64,000 bases of DNA from Melastoma dodecandrum (GCA_029817715.1 JARUPY010000066.1:62001-126000); one strand, 5' to 3'. Positions 9,302-19,593 are shown, counted from the stretch's first letter. Numbers and translations: made by a program. Notes: generated by a model from the letters alone, not told the origin.

Positions 9302-10051
9302 CTATTCCTTGATCAACTGTCCGGCGTAGACGACGGGACCCGTCGGCGCGCCCGACTTCGAGCCACCTTGCGGCTCGACCGAAACGGCGAAGGTCGCGCC
9401 GGTCGGCTGGGCGCCCTGCGGCATCCGGATCGTCGTCGGCGCCTGGTCGACGAGGCCCATCGACTTCGGCGTCTTGTCGTCGCCGATGTACCAGAGCTCG
9501 AGGCTGTGGCCGGCCGGCACCTCGGCGGCGACGGGCCGCACGAAAACCTGATGCGTCCGCAAGTCGACGCGGACCAGGAGCGCCGGCTTGTCGCCGCCGC
9601 GGTTCACCGCCGCGACGTAGCTGACGCTGTCTTCCGTCGTTTTCGGCGCGAAGATCGCGGGAAGCTGGCTGACGACGAATACGAGCAGCGCGGCGGCGAT
9701 CGCCGCCGACCCCAACGCAGCCGCGCGCCAGCGATCGCGCGAGCGAACCATCGTCGGCAGGCGGTCGGCCGTCGCCCCACCCTGAACGACCTCGAATGGC
9801 CGCCGTCCGTCGGCGGCGTCGCGGATCGCCTGCGCGATCCTCGGCCAGACGTGATCCGGCGGCGCAATGGGATCGATGCGTCCGGCGAGCGAGGCGAACC
9901 GTGCCTCCCATTGCGAGACGGCGTGCTTCGCACTGGCGTCGTTCCTGAGGCGATCGGCGAACGCCACGCGCTCATCGCGGTCCAGCGTGCCGAGCACGAA
10001 CTCGGCGGCCGAGATATCCCCGTCGTCTTGGAAGTCGGGCGCGCTCGTCAT
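9302..10051 (-). CDS. RskA-type anti-sigma factor
   Basis: A 249-residue membrane protein. The N-terminal cytoplasmic helical domain (ISAAEFVLGTLDRDERVAFADRL) resembles the zinc-free anti-sigma fold that grips ECF sigma factors. One transmembrane segment follows (AALGSAAIAAALLVFVVSQL, about residues 113-132). The periplasmic part is the RskA C-terminal domain, with HSLELWYIGDDKTPKSMGLV and FAVSVEPQGGSKSGAPTGPV. Its ATG overlaps the sigma gene stop by four bases, so the two are coupled. The likely role is to hold the sigma factor inactive until periplasmic proteolysis releases it; the stimulus is unknown. Confidence 0.87.
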   Translation of the reverse strand: MTSAPDFQDDGDISAAEFVLGTLDRDERVAFADRLRNDASAKHAVSQWEARFASLAGRIDPIAPPDHVWPRIAQAIRDAADGRRPFEVVQGGATADRLPTMVRSRDRWRAAALGSAAIAAALLVFVVSQLPAIFAPKTTEDSVSYVAAVNRGGDKPALLVRVDLRTHQVFVRPVAAEVPAGHSLELWYIGDDKTPKSMGLVDQAPTTIRMPQGAQPTGATFAVSVEPQGGSKSGAPTGPVVYAGQLIKE

Positions 10052-10608
10052 GTCTCCGCCCCGTCGAGGCAGGCGCGCAGCGACGCGAGGCTGCGATGCA
10101 GCCAGGTCTTGATCGTGTTGACGGGCTTCTCGTAGCGCTGCGCGAGCTCTTCGCGCGAATACCCTTCGTAATAGGCGAGCAGCACGCAATCGCGCGCCTG
10201 GACGTCGATGGTCCCGAGGCAGTGGCGGAGGGAAGCGTTGTTGATCATGTCAGCCTCCCTATCCCGATCCTCGGCGATGCGCTCATACCAGTCGGTATCG
10301 TCCTCCGCGCCGGCGGGGGAAACGAAGCCTTTTTGTCGAAGAACATCGATCGCCCGGTTGCGGGCGATCGAATTCATCCAGGCGCGGGCGGGAGCGGTCT
10401 CCGGCGAGAAGCTTCCGGCGTTTTGCCAGACCCGCAGGTACACGTCTTGCAAGATCTCTTCCGCCGAGGCCCTGACCCTGACGATACGCAGAATTGTCGC
10501 GAAAAGTTTCGGAGACGTCAGCTCGTAGAGACGGCGAAACGCGTCACGGTCCTGGCGGGCGACGGCGAGGAGGAGCGCCTCGAGTTCAGCTTTGTCCGTC
10601 GCGAGCAA
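10048..10608 (-). CDS. ECF-family RNA polymerase sigma factor (SigK/RpoE-like)
   Basis: A 186-residue ECF sigma factor. Region 2 shows FRRLYELTSPKLFATILRIV, then EEILQDVYLRVWQNA and ARAWMNSIARNRAIDVLR. Region 4 shows VLLAYYEGYSREELAQRY and VNTIKTWLHRSLASLRACL. I chose the TTG at 10608 because GGGAGG lies four bases upstream; an ATG 51 bases further up lacks such a site and would add a basic tail foreign to the family. It overlaps the RskA-type anti-sigma gene by four bases, the standard sigma/anti-sigma pairing. Stress control of envelope genes is a fair inference. Confidence 0.88.
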   Translation of the reverse strand: MLATDKAELEALLLAVARQDRDAFRRLYELTSPKLFATILRIVRVRASAEEILQDVYLRVWQNAGSFSPETAPARAWMNSIARNRAIDVLRQKGFVSPAGAEDDTDWYERIAEDRDREADMINNASLRHCLGTIDVQARDCVLLAYYEGYSREELAQRYEKPVNTIKTWLHRSLASLRACLDGAET

Positions 10609-10763
10609 GAGACCTCCCTGGCGACGGCATAGCCGGTCTTGTCGCCGGCTGCGTCGCATCGTCTCTTAAGGCAAAACGAGAACAGGGGAAATGTTCCCTT
10701 AAGCCGTAAGCCCGACCTGGCAGCAACGTCGGCTGTTGCCGACTTGCGCCGCCGTTTGCGAGG

Positions 10764-11193
10764 TCAGCGTTCCGGCGTCGGCGTGTCGTCGCCCGCGAGC
10801 GCGGAGACGAGATCGACGATGCGCTTGCGCACTTTCGGGTCTTGGATGCGGGCGAAGGCACGGTTGAGGTGCAGGCCTTCGGTCGTCGACAGGAAGTCGA
10901 CCACATAGGCCGAACCCGCCTCGGCCGCTGCCGAATAGGCGGCCGGCTCGCTGCCCTCGTCGAAGGAGGGGGCGCCGTCGAAGAAGTAGGCCGGCGGGAC
11001 GTTCAGAGTCTTCGAGATCTGCTGCAGGCGGCTTGCCCCGATGCGGTTCGTGCCCTTCTCGTATTTTTGGACCTGCTGGAAGGTGAGGTTTCAGCGCCTC
11101 ACCAAGCTTCTCCTGACTCATGCCCAACAAAACCCGCCGCATGCGCACGCGGCTGCCGACGTGCTTGTCGATCGGATTGGGCACCTTTTTCAC
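10764..11193 (-). CDS. Xre-family HTH regulator, frameshifted
   Basis: An Xre/Cro-type regulator of the kind common in Rhizobiales. The start reads KKVPNPIDKHVGSRVRMRR, then the HTH GMSQEKLGEAL. After a frame change come TFQQVQKYEKGTNRIGASRL and an acidic C-terminal half ending AGDDTPTPER. Removing one base from the TTT at 11089-11091 joins the halves into a 142-residue protein, so I treat it as one gene with an insertion error. The start is uncertain: a GTG at 11193 is placed as in homologues, but a TTG at 11256 would add 21 residues. It lies just downstream of lnt on the same strand. Confidence 0.75.
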
Positions 11194-11303
11194 GCTTGTA
11201 AGCCCTTGGTCCAAGTTATCGTCTCGCTCAAGGTTGACACCGGGTTCAAATAGCAACTCGGTGGGAAATCAACCGGTAAAGCCGCCTTTTTTGCGGCACA
11301 TCC

Positions 11304-12898
11304 TTACGTAAAGCGCTTATTGCACAGCCTGACGCCAAGATAAAACAGCACGGTAGTAAACCAAACCAATAGAGTAATCGAATTTCCAAATCGGGCAAAG
11401 AGTGGGCGGCTGATCGGCGCGGGCAGGCCGCCGTCGATCACGCCTTCGGGGCCGAGCGGCAATGAATCGAGCACGCGCCCGTAGGGATCGATCACCGCCG
11501 AGATGCCGGTCGCCGCGCCCCTGATCATCGGCAGCCCCTCCTCGATTGTGCGCAGCCGCGCCTGGGCGAAATGCTGGTAGGGCCCGCTCGTGCGACCAAA
11601 CCAGCCGTCGTTCGTGATGTTCAGGAGGAAACCGGCCCGCCGCGTTCCACCACCCGGCGATAGTTGGACCTCCCCCGGAAAGATCGCCTCGTAGCAGATG
11701 AGCGGCGAGGCCGGCGGCAGGCCTGGAATCACAAGTGCGTGACGGACACTCCCCGGCGCGAAGCCGCCGGGGATGGCAACGAAGTTGCGCAACCCGAAAC
11801 GTTGAAGGAGATGCTCGAACGGCAAGTATTCGCCGAACGGGACGAGATGCACCTTGTCGTAGCTGTCGACGATGGCGCCGCCGCGGGCGATGACGAGGAC
11901 CGCGTTATAGTAGTCGGTATAGGCCGCATGGCCGTGCCCCGCGGGCACGTCCTCCTCGCGCGCGGCGCCGGTAAACGAGCGACGTCTTGGCCGGCAGCAT
12001 GCCGCCGATCTTGGCGAGTTCGTCCGGCTCGCGCGTCAGGATGAAGGGAAAGGCCGATTCCGGCCAGACCAGCATGGTCACGTCGGCGAGCTTGACGCCT
12101 TTGCGCGCGTCGTCGCGCTGCGACAGCTCGATGTAATGGCCGACGATGGAGTCCTTGTTCTGCGGGCTGAAGTTCTCGTCCGGCCGCAGCCCAGGCTGGA
12201 CGATGCGCACGACGACGTTCGGCACATCGCCTGGCGGCGTTCGCGCGAGACGCAGCGCGCCGTAACCGCAGACGAGCACTGAGGACGGCGAGCGCTATGA
12301 ATGTTGGACGCCAACGGTTGTCCGACGGGACATCGATCAAGGTCGCGGGCGCCGCAAACAGGGCCACGGTGATCATGGTGAGCCCGTCGAGGCCGACGAG
12401 CGCGGCGAGCTGCGCGGTGAGCAGGTTGCCGCCGAGCCCCATGCCGAACGTGTTCCACGGAAAACCCGAGAAGAGGTGCCCGCGCGCCCAGTCGGCGAGG
12501 CCGAGGCCGAGCGCCAGCGCGAGAACGCGCGCCGCCCCCGCCGTCCACAGCAGCCGCGCGACGACGAAGCCGAGGCCGAAGAACAGCGCCAGCAACGCCG
12601 GCAGCCCGAGCACGCCGAGCGGCAGCGCCCAGGGGAAATCGGGCTCGATGAGGAAGGCGGCCGACAGCCACCAGAAGCCGGCGACGAAATAGCCGAAGCC
12701 GAGCCACCAGCCGGCCCCGAACGCCATGCGCAACGAGCCCATGCCGGGCCAGACGAGGCGCAGGCCGGAAGCCGGCGCGCGTTCGCAGGAGCCGTCGAGC
12801 AGCCAGACGGCGACCATCATGGTCGGAACGAGCGCCGGCCCGAAGCCGATCGGCGCCAGCGCCAGGGCGCCGAAGGCCCCGGCGACGAACGCGATCAA
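11304..12898 (-). CDS. lnt: Apolipoprotein N-acyltransferase, two frameshifts
   Basis: Lnt adds the third acyl chain to lipoproteins in the inner membrane. The N-terminal half has about six hydrophobic segments including GFPWNTFGMGLG. The nitrilase-like domain shows VWPESAFPF (catalytic Glu), DKVHLVPFGEYLPFE (Lys) and PLICYEAIFPGEV (Cys), then NITNDGWFGRTSGPYQH, and a last membrane span follows. Two extra bases, near 12280 and in AAA 11973-11975, split it into three pieces; removing them gives one 530-residue frame. Because Lnt is essential in most Gram-negatives, sequence error is more likely than decay. The first codon is uncertain: in-frame homology (LADAIILSSGWRRR) extends upstream of the TTG at 12898. 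Confidence 0.85.
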
Positions 12899-13074
12899 CC
12901 GGCGCCGCCAGCCGGAGGACAGGATGATCGCGTCGGCCAGCGCCTGAATCAGAAGGCTCCAGTCTCGTCTGGCTGGCGGTTCTGCACCGAAGGGGCGGAC
13001 GGAGCAATCGAAGTCGGCGACGCGCGGACGCGGACCTGCGTTATCCTGTGGTCAACCGGAGAAGCGCTCTCCCG

Positions 13075-14094
13075 TCAGTCGCCTGGCGCCGCCTCCGCCG
13101 CGGTACGGTACACCTTCAGTCGCTTCACCCGCCGCGGGTCGGCGTCGAGCACCTCGAATTCGTAGCCGCCCTCGACCACGATCTCGCCGCGCACCGGCAC
13201 ATGGCCGGCGAGAGCCGTCACGAGTCCGCCGGCCGTCTCAACTTCCTCGGCGTCGCTCAGCTGTTCGAGATCGGTGCCCAGCGTCTCGGACAGCTCGTCG
13301 AGATCGGCGCGGGCGTCGACGAGATAGCTGCCGTCCTCGTTCGGCACGATCGTCGGCTCGTCCTCGAGATCATGCTCGTCTTCGATATCGCCGACGATCA
13401 TCTCGCCAATGTCCTCGATGGAGGCGAGGCCTTCCGTGCCGCCATATTCGTCGATGACGAGCGCCATATGCGTGCGCGTCGCTTGCATCTTTACGAGCAG
13501 GTCCAGAGCCGGCATCGACGGTGGCACGAACAGAACGGGCCGCAGGATCTTGGCCGCCGAGAGCGGCAACGAGAGGTCGAGCGCGCCGAGCGAGGCGACC
13601 ATCTTTTCAGGCGCGGCCTCGGGCCCCTCGGCTGTTGCGACGGGCGCGATCGCCTCGGGCGAGACCGGCTCCTCCGCGGCGGCGATATGCTCGACGAGGT
13701 CGCGCACGTGGATCATGCCGCGGGGATCGTCGAGCGTCTCGTGGTAGACCGGCAGGCGCGAATGGCCGGCGGTGCGGAACATCGCCAGCACCTCGGACAA
13801 GGTCATCGTCAGGGAGACGGAGAAAATGTCGGCGCGCGGGACCATCACGTCCTCGACGCGCAGCTCGTGCAGCGCGAGGACGTTCTTCATCATCAGGCGT
13901 TCTTGCGCGGAAAAATCCGCCTGCGCGGAGGTGTCCTCGAGCGCGTCCTGGATGTCGGCGCGGATCGAGGCCCCGGCGAGCCCGAACAGAGCGCGCAGGC
14001 GGTCGATCAGGCTCGGCCTGGGACTTGGGCGTTCGGGACTCGGTCGGTCCGGGGAGTCTTCCGGACGCGCCAAGGCGTGATCGGTCTGCGTCAT
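13075..14094 (-). CDS. CorC/HlyC-type CBS-domain protein
   Basis: A 339-residue cytosolic protein of the CorC/HlyC/TlyC family. A Pro-rich N-terminus is followed by ALHELRVEDVMVPRADIFSV, two CBS repeats (about residues 75-255, with AGHSRLPVYHETLDDPRGMIHVRD split around the turn and HMALVIDEYGGTEGLASIEDI), and a C-terminal CorC domain (DGSYLVDARADLDELSETLG). Family members are tied to divalent-metal efflux or membrane-associated regulation. Its ATG overlaps the ybeY stop by four bases and lnt follows about 180 bp downstream, the usual alphaproteobacterial gene order. The gene is intact. Confidence 0.88.
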   Translation of the reverse strand: MTQTDHALARPEDSPDRPSPERPSPRPSLIDRLRALFGLAGASIRADIQDALEDTSAQADFSAQERLMMKNVLALHELRVEDVMVPRADIFSVSLTMTLSEVLAMFRTAGHSRLPVYHETLDDPRGMIHVRDLVEHIAAAEEPVSPEAIAPVATAEGPEAAPEKMVASLGALDLSLPLSAAKILRPVLFVPPSMPALDLLVKMQATRTHMALVIDEYGGTEGLASIEDIGEMIVGDIEDEHDLEDEPTIVPNEDGSYLVDARADLDELSETLGTDLEQLSDAEEVETAGGLVTALAGHVPVRGEIVVEGGYEFEVLDADPRRVKRLKVYRTAAEAAPGD

Positions 14095-14603
14095 CTATTG
14101 GTACTGGATGGTCCGGCGCTGGTGTCCTCGACCTCATGATAGGGCGATGCGATGCCGAGCGCCAACAGGGCGCGGCTCTCCAGCCCTTCCATGGCCTCGG
14201 CCTCGGCATCGCCCTCGTGGTCGTGCCCGACGAGATGCAGGAAGCCGTGCACGAGGAGATGGCTCAGATGGTCGGCAAGCGGCCGGCCCGCCTCCGCCGC
14301 CTCGGCCGTCGCGGTCTCGTAGGCGACGACGATGTCGCCGAGCAGCAGAGGCTCGCTTGTGGGGAAGGAGAGCACGTTCGTCGGCTTGTCCTTGCCGCGC
14401 CAGTCGCGGTTGAGCCCGCGGATGAAAGTATCGTCGCACAGGACGAGGCTCAGCTCCGCGCCGGCCGGCACGGCAATGCCGGCCGCCGTGATCGCGGCGC
14501 CGATCGCGCGGCGCGCCAGCGCGTCGACATCGCCGATGGCAGCCCAGGCGTCGTGCTCGACCGCAATGTCGATCGCCGGGATGTCGCTCGTCGGGTTGTC
14601 CAT
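14091..14603 (-). CDS. ybeY: Endoribonuclease YbeY
   Basis: A 170-residue metal-dependent endoribonuclease that acts in 16S rRNA 3'-end maturation and ribosome quality control. The zinc-binding signature H-x3-H-x5-H is present as HGFLHLVGHDH near residues 118-128. Upstream lie LCDDTFIRGLNRDWRGKDKP and TNVLSFPTSEP, both typical. Length is normal for alphaproteobacteria. It starts nine bases after the phoH stop and overlaps corC by four bases, so it sits inside the phoH-ybeY-corC-lnt operon. Confidence 0.93.
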   Translation of the reverse strand: MDNPTSDIPAIDIAVEHDAWAAIGDVDALARRAIGAAITAAGIAVPAGAELSLVLCDDTFIRGLNRDWRGKDKPTNVLSFPTSEPLLLGDIVVAYETATAEAAEAGRPLADHLSHLLVHGFLHLVGHDHEGDAEAEAMEGLESRALLALGIASPYHEVEDTSAGPSSTNR

Positions 14604-14611
14604 CGCGGGCG

Positions 14612-15673
14612 CTATTTGTCGCCTCCGGAAAAGTCGCGCCCGGCGATCTCCTGCGCGCGACGGGTGGCCGCCTCGTAGGCTCCGACGATGCGCCGCACAA
14701 GATCGTGGCGCACGACGTCGCCCTCCTTGAAGATCACGTGACCGATGCCCTCGAGGCCCGACAGCAGCGAGATCGCCTCGGACAGGCCGGAGCGCTGGCC
14801 GTGGGGAAGATCGATCTGCGTCGGATCGCCGGTGACGATCATCCGCGAGCCTTCGCCTAGCCGCGTCAGGAACATCTTCATCTGCATGGAGGCCGCATTT
14901 TGCGCCTCGTCGAGCAGGATGCAGGCGTTCGAGAGGGTACGTCCGCGCATGAACGCCAGCGGCGCCACTTCAATCATGCCCGTCTGCATGCCGCGCTCGA
15001 CGAGGCGGGAATCCATGAAGTCGTTCAAGGCATCGAAGATCGGACGGAGGTAGGGATCGACCTTGTCGCGCATGTCGCCCGGCAGGAAGCCGAGCCGCTC
15101 GCCTGCTTCGACCGCGGGCCGCGACAGAACGAGCCGGTCGACCGCACCCTGCTCCAGCAGCGAGACGGCGTAGCCGACGGCGAGCCAGGTCTTGCCGGTG
15201 CCGGCCGGTCCCTCGGCGAAGACGAGCTCGTGCTTCTTCAGCGCGCGCAGGTAGACGTTCTGGGCGGCGTTGCGGGCCCGCACGGGGCCGCGCTTGCGCG
15301 TGGCGATCTGCTCGAACGTCGCCTTCTCGCCGACGTCGCCGGCATCGGCCGGGAAGAGGACGCCCTGCGACAGGCCCTCCTGGATCGCGCCATCGATGTC
15401 GCCGAGCGTGATCGGCTGGCCGAGCTTGATGCGATCATAGAGCGTCTGCAGAACGTGGCGCGCCCGTTCGCAGGCGTCGGGCGGTCCCTTGATCGTCACC
15501 TGGTTGCCGAGCGCGTGGCAGACCACGCCGAGGCTGCGCTCGATCTTGGCGAGGTTCTGGTCGTACTGCCCGAACAGCGCCGAGGCGTGCCGATTGTCGG
15601 GGAATGTCAGGGTCAGCTCGCCGGGCGACGGAGCGATGCTCGGCGGGAGGACGGCGCGGTTGGGTGCTTTCAA
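14612..15673 (-). CDS. PhoH-like ATPase
   Basis: A 353-residue PhoH-family ATPase. Walker A is [16 protein letters not shown] (residues 152-167), Walker B is [18 protein letters not shown], and [11 protein letters not shown] and [11 protein letters not shown] follow. An N-terminal KH-like region ([20 protein letters not shown]) suggests RNA contact. The family is linked to YbeY in rRNA processing, and the genes are adjacent here. Its start overlaps the miaB stop by four bases. The gene is intact. Confidence 0.93.
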   Translation of the reverse strand: MKAPNRAVLPPSIAPSPGELTLTFPDNRHASALFGQYDQNLAKIERSLGVVCHALGNQVTIKGPPDACERARHVLQTLYDRIKLGQPITLGDIDGAIQEGLSQGVLFPADAGDVGEKATFEQIATRKRGPVRARNAAQNVYLRALKKHELVFAEGPAGTGKTWLAVGYAVSLLEQGAVDRLVLSRPAVEAGERLGFLPGDMRDKVDPYLRPIFDALNDFMDSRLVERGMQTGMIEVAPLAFMRGRTLSNACILLDEAQNAASMQMKMFLTRLGEGSRMIVTGDPTQIDLPHGQRSGLSEAISLLSGLEGIGHVIFKEGDVVRHDLVRRIVGAYEAATRRAQEIAGRDFSGGDK

Positions 15674-17086
15674 GCCACGGACCTCGCGGGGTGATCGGCC
15701 AGGATTCCGAACAGGGAGTTGGGGGCAGTGGCGGTGATCGTCACCGGCACGATGGTGCCGGTGAGACGCTCGTTTGCTTCGACCTGCACCTGCTGGAGAT
15801 AGGGCGTCTTGCCGGTGAGCTGGCCGGGATGGCGACCCGGACGCTCGAGCAGCACGTCGAGCGTGCGCCCGACGGTGGCCGCGTTGAAGGCCTGGCGCTG
15901 CGCCTCGACCAGCGCCTGCAACGCGGCGAGCCGCGCGCGCATGATCGTGTCCGGCACCTGATCCGCCATGTCGGCACCGGGCGTGCCGGGACGGCGGGAG
16001 TACTTGAACGAGAAGGCCGCGGCGTAGCGAACGGCGCGAACCAGCTCGAGCGTCGCCTCGAAATCGGCCTCGGTCTCGCCGGGAAAGCCGACGATGAAAT
16101 CGCCCGACAGCGCGATGTCCGGCCGCGCCGCGCGCAGCTTGGCGACGAGCTCCAGATAGTGCGCCGCCGTGTGCCGGCGATTCATCGCCTTGAGGATGCG
16201 GTCCGAGCCGGACTGCACCGGCAGGTGCAGGAACGGCATCAGCTGCGGCACGTCGCGGTGCGCGGCGATCAGGTCGTCATCGAGGTCGTTGGGGTGGCTT
16301 GTCGTGTAGCGGATGCGCTGCAGCCCGGGAATTTCGGCGAGGCGCCGGCAGAGCGTGGCGAGGCCCGCGATGCCGCCGTGCTCATCCTCGCCGTGATAGG
16401 CGTTGACGTTCTGGCCGAGCAGCGTGATCTCGCGTACACCAGCCGCGACCAGCGCGCGCGCCTCGGCCAGAAGCGGCGCCACCGGCCGCGACACTTCGGC
16501 GCCGCGCGTATAAGGCACGACGCAGAACGTGCAGAACTTGTCGCAGCCTTCCTGGATCGTCAGGAAGGCGGAAGGCCCGCGTCCGCGCACCTGCCGCGCG
16601 CTCGGCGTGCGGGCGAATTTTTCGTCGAGGTCGAATTCGGTGTCGGTGACCCGCTCCCCGGCATCGGCGCGGGCGAGCAGGCCGGGCAGGCGATGGTAGC
16701 TCTGCGGGCCGACCACGACATCGACAGTCTTCTCGCGGCGCAGAATCTCCGCGCCCTCGGCCTGAGCGACGCAGCCGGCGACGACCACCTTGGTGTCGCG
16801 CCCCGCGGCGGCGCGCTCGGCCTTGAGCAACCGCACCTTGCCGAGCTCGGAGAAGATCTTTTTCCGTCGCTCGCTCGCGGATGTGGCAGGTGTTGAGGAC
16901 GACAAGGTCGGCCTCCTCGATCGCCGTCGTCTCGTCGAAGCCCTCCGGCGCGAGCAGGTCCGCCATGCGCTGAGAATCATAGACGTTCATCTGGCAGCCG
17001 AACGACTTGACGAGCACCTTGCGCCGCTCCGTCCGGCCGGCATTGTCCAGCATCTCGCCCAGTCGCTGCTCCTCGATCGTCGTCAT
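15670..17086 (-). CDS. miaB: tRNA-2-methylthio-N6-dimethylallyladenosine synthase MiaB, frameshifted
   Basis: A radical-SAM methylthiotransferase that modifies A37 of tRNAs reading UNN codons. The N-terminal MTTase domain has [15 protein letters not shown] and [12 protein letters not shown], and later [11 protein letters not shown], giving the three Cys of the auxiliary cluster. The radical-SAM motif is CDKFCTFC inside [17 protein letters not shown]. Further matches are LLGQNVNAY and [14 protein letters not shown], and a TRAM domain ends the protein. Five T in a row at 16859-16863 should be four: removing one joins the N-terminal piece (HIRERATEK) to [11 protein letters not shown] and gives 471 residues, a normal length. 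phoH follows with a four-base overlap. Confidence 0.9.
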
Positions 17087-17161
17087 CGAACCCGCTGTGA
17101 CGCGTCCGCGCCAGATACCTCGCGCCCTTGTAAGGCCTTTCGGGCGCCAAGAGAACAGCCT

Positions 17162-18538
17162 TCAATGCGCGTGCTTGGCGGCGATCCTCTTCAGGGTTTC
17201 GGCCGTCGCCTTGCTCATGTCGTAGGGACGCCAGGTCACGGCGTCGAGGTCGGCGTGAGACAAGTAGTCGTAGATCACCAGTGCCGCGAGGAACGTGCCC
17301 GCGTGGCTGGGATGGTTGCCGTCGAAGGTCATCGCGACGTCGGGCATCGTCTCCGCCGCCTCCGCGAAGGCTCCGTCGAGGTCGATGACGCCGGCACCAG
17401 CGCGACTGGCGAGTGCACGGGTGTCTTGTTCTGTCTGGTCGGCGTAGGATTTCGCCGCCCGGGCAGCCTCCGACGCGTCACCCGAGAAATAGGTGGGCCC
17501 GAGCGCCCAGTTGGCCGTCAAGGCGACCTTCGAGCCGCTGGCTTCGGCCGCCCGAATGAGCAGCTCACCATAGCGCGCGGTGCTACCCGAAGCCCACCGG
17601 CCCATGAAGGCGCCGCTCTGCGGCTGGAGGATCACCAGGGTCCAAGGCTTGCGCAGCAGGGCCTGGTCGCCGTCGTCGTTCCAATGCTCCCGCAGGGTCG
17701 CCGCGCTCCAGGCGCGCGCGTGGATGTCGTAGCGGATCGGCGAATGCGCTGAATCGGCAATGTCGCGTACCATCCGCGGCATATCGTTGACGGCGATGCG
17801 GCTGTTGCCGAGGAACAGCATCTTCTGCTCCGGGCGTCCGTCGACCGCCATCGGCGGCTCTTCCCAAATGCGTCTCGGCAGCACGGAAAGAACGCCCAGC
17901 GCGACGAAGCACACCACCACCGTCCACAAGACGAGCTTCGTGGGCCTGACGGCCCGAGGCTGAAACGCACTTCGAGCGGGCTGCTCGACGAACTCGCGAA
18001 TGGGATTTTCCGTGTCGTCCGGATGCCGGGCGGCGACGATCCAGGCCGCGCAGGCGACCATGGCCTTGTCCAGCGCGAGCTTCGGCTGCGCGGCCAGGGC
18101 GAAGTCGATGTCGCGCGTCAGCTGCGCCCTGCCGCGCAGGAACAGGCGCAGGACCGTCCCGCCGCCGTCGTTCCTGCAAGCACAAGCCGCGATGCCAGAC
18201 CACGGCGTCGACCACCGCGTCGGGAGCATGCGGGTGAATCCGGATCGGTCCATCTTCACATACGGCGTGCCGGACCTGAGGTTTGCGGCGAAGGCGCGGA
18301 CCTGGCTCACGGTCCCGACGCCGAAAAAAAAGAAAACCACCACGAAGATGCCGTTCTCGGTATTCGGCCCTTCGGAGGCATGTGCGTACAAATGAAACGC
18401 GGCTAGGACGGGCATCCAGAGCAGCGCGCCCGACTGGATGACGAAGGCGCGCAGGGCGGCAACTGGGTCGCCGCGCGGAATCTCCAGCGCGTCGGGGCAA
18501 TGCTGCATGGGGCGTCGGAGGAAAACGTATTCCGGCAT
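17162..18538 (-). CDS. Membrane-anchored SGNH-hydrolase-like protein
   Basis: A 458-residue protein with hydrophobic segments near residues 30-50 and 62-80 and one near 205-222 (LVLWTVVVCFVALGVLSVL). A C-terminal periplasmic domain follows, with an SGNH-like order of blocks: MLFLGNSRIAVND (block I, Asn replacing the usual Asp-Ser context), VILQPQSGAFM, NWALGPTYFSG and FDGNHPSHAGTFLAALVIY (block V, D-x2-H). SGNH relatives remove or move acyl groups on glycans. GNS in place of GDS is seen in DltD/AlgX-like branches, where Ser is still the nucleophile. The precise substrate is unknown. It stands alone between miaB and a divergent gene. Confidence 0.6.
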   Translation of the reverse strand: MPEYVFLRRPMQHCPDALEIPRGDPVAALRAFVIQSGALLWMPVLAAFHLYAHASEGPNTENGIFVVVFFFFGVGTVSQVRAFAANLRSGTPYVKMDRSGFTRMLPTRWSTPWSGIAACACRNDGGGTVLRLFLRGRAQLTRDIDFALAAQPKLALDKAMVACAAWIVAARHPDDTENPIREFVEQPARSAFQPRAVRPTKLVLWTVVVCFVALGVLSVLPRRIWEEPPMAVDGRPEQKMLFLGNSRIAVNDMPRMVRDIADSAHSPIRYDIHARAWSAATLREHWNDDGDQALLRKPWTLVILQPQSGAFMGRWASGSTARYGELLIRAAEASGSKVALTANWALGPTYFSGDASEAARAAKSYADQTEQDTRALASRAGAGVIDLDGAFAEAAETMPDVAMTFDGNHPSHAGTFLAALVIYDYLSHADLDAVTWRPYDMSKATAETLKRIAAKHAH

Positions 18539-18759
18539 GACGTGAGGCGAGTCCGACCAATTAAAGCACGAAAGCTACGGCAGAGCGGCTCTGTCTTGAT
18601 TAAGATCGATCCTTAATTGGAATCGCTCACCACCTTCACTGAAAGAATATTACTGTCCGGTTGACTTGGTGCGCATCCACCGCAGCGCACGGCGGAAACC
18701 CGGTTGCTTGGCGGCGGATCCGCAAGCTGTTGTTCACGCCTCTCGCCTAGCGTCGCGGC

Positions 18760-19347
18760 ATGCAGCCCGTGCCTGTCTTTGGCCGACGATCCGCCCCGCC
18801 CTCGGCGCCGCGCGCTATGCCGATGCGGGCAACGACCGACCAGCATGCCGCCTTCTTCGCCGCCGTACACGCGGAGGCCGACGAGGCGCCGCGCGAGCGC
18901 AGGGTTCCGCGCTCGTTTCGCGCCGCGCTGCTGGCTGGGCTGGTCGTCGGCTGCTGCCTCGCTGGCCTCGACGCCACGCGCGCCGGCACGACGATCCGCG
19001 CGTTGTCGGGCGGCCTCGTGTCGGGCGACGATGCGGTCCGCCTCGTGCCGGTCGCCATTCTGCTCGGGGTGTATGGCGGCGCCCGCGCCGCCGCGACGAG
19101 CCTGCTCGTGGCGCATGCCACGCTGCGGCGGCTCGGGATCACGAGCCATCTCGCCTACGCGGCAGGCGGTGCCGCCGTGGCGATGGCGTTCTCCGCGCTC
19201 GGCGCGGCCATGGTCCAGACCGGTCTCCTCGGCGTCGAAAGCCTGCCGACGCACGGGCTCGCCCTCGATATCGCGGCGGGAGCCGGCGCGGGCTTCTTCT
19301 ATCGCGTCTTCGCCGGCGCCGCGCCGCTCGCCGACCGTACCGCATAA
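18760..19347 (+). CDS. Hypothetical membrane protein
   Basis: This frame encodes up to 195 residues with about four hydrophobic segments: FRAALLAGLVVGCCLAGLD, AVRLVPVAILLGVYGGARAA, GGAAVAMAFSALGAAMVQT and LALDIAAGAGAGFFYRVF. The N-terminal 55 residues are hydrophilic. The start could be the ATG at 18760, 18817 or 18823; none has a clear ribosome site. I do not recognise the family. In 19348-19593, before panD, a further open stretch in the same frame (VLDLLRNPTPVELSLRTSAQ) ends at 19509. It may belong to a small gene or to a broken continuation, but no start supports it. Confidence 0.5.
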   Translation: MQPVPVFGRRSAPPSAPRAMPMRATTDQHAAFFAAVHAEADEAPRERRVPRSFRAALLAGLVVGCCLAGLDATRAGTTIRALSGGLVSGDDAVRLVPVAILLGVYGGARAAATSLLVAHATLRRLGITSHLAYAAGGAAVAMAFSALGAAMVQTGLLGVESLPTHGLALDIAAGAGAGFFYRVFAGAAPLADRTA

Positions 19348-19593
19348 ACGCCGCTCGGGATTCCAAAAGGCCGAGCCCGAAGTCGGAAAGGAGCTCCAGC
19401 ACCTCAAGGACCTCGTGGATGCGCACTGCCGGTGCTGGACCTCCTGCGCAATCCGACCCCGGTCGAGCTGTCGCTGCGCACGTCGGCCCAGAGCATCGCG
19501 GCGGAGTAGCCAGCCGGTCGCGCGCCCTCTATCCGAAGGCGCCTTCCATGCGTATATGCGCGTCCGGCGGCCGGTCTCGGCGCTCGCGAGGAC

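Noticed and set aside
10675..10697. ECF promoter GGAAC...CGTT upstream of the sigma gene
   Set aside because: The elements are present on the minus strand, but the spacer is 14 bases where 16-17 is usual. The local GAACA/TGTTC inverted repeat explains part of the match, so it is too weak to annotate.
19348..19593. Small gene between the membrane protein and panD
   Set aside because: One stretch looks protein-like (VLDLLRNPTPVELSLRTSAQ), but there is no supported start and no recognisable family. It is mentioned only under the neighbouring gene.
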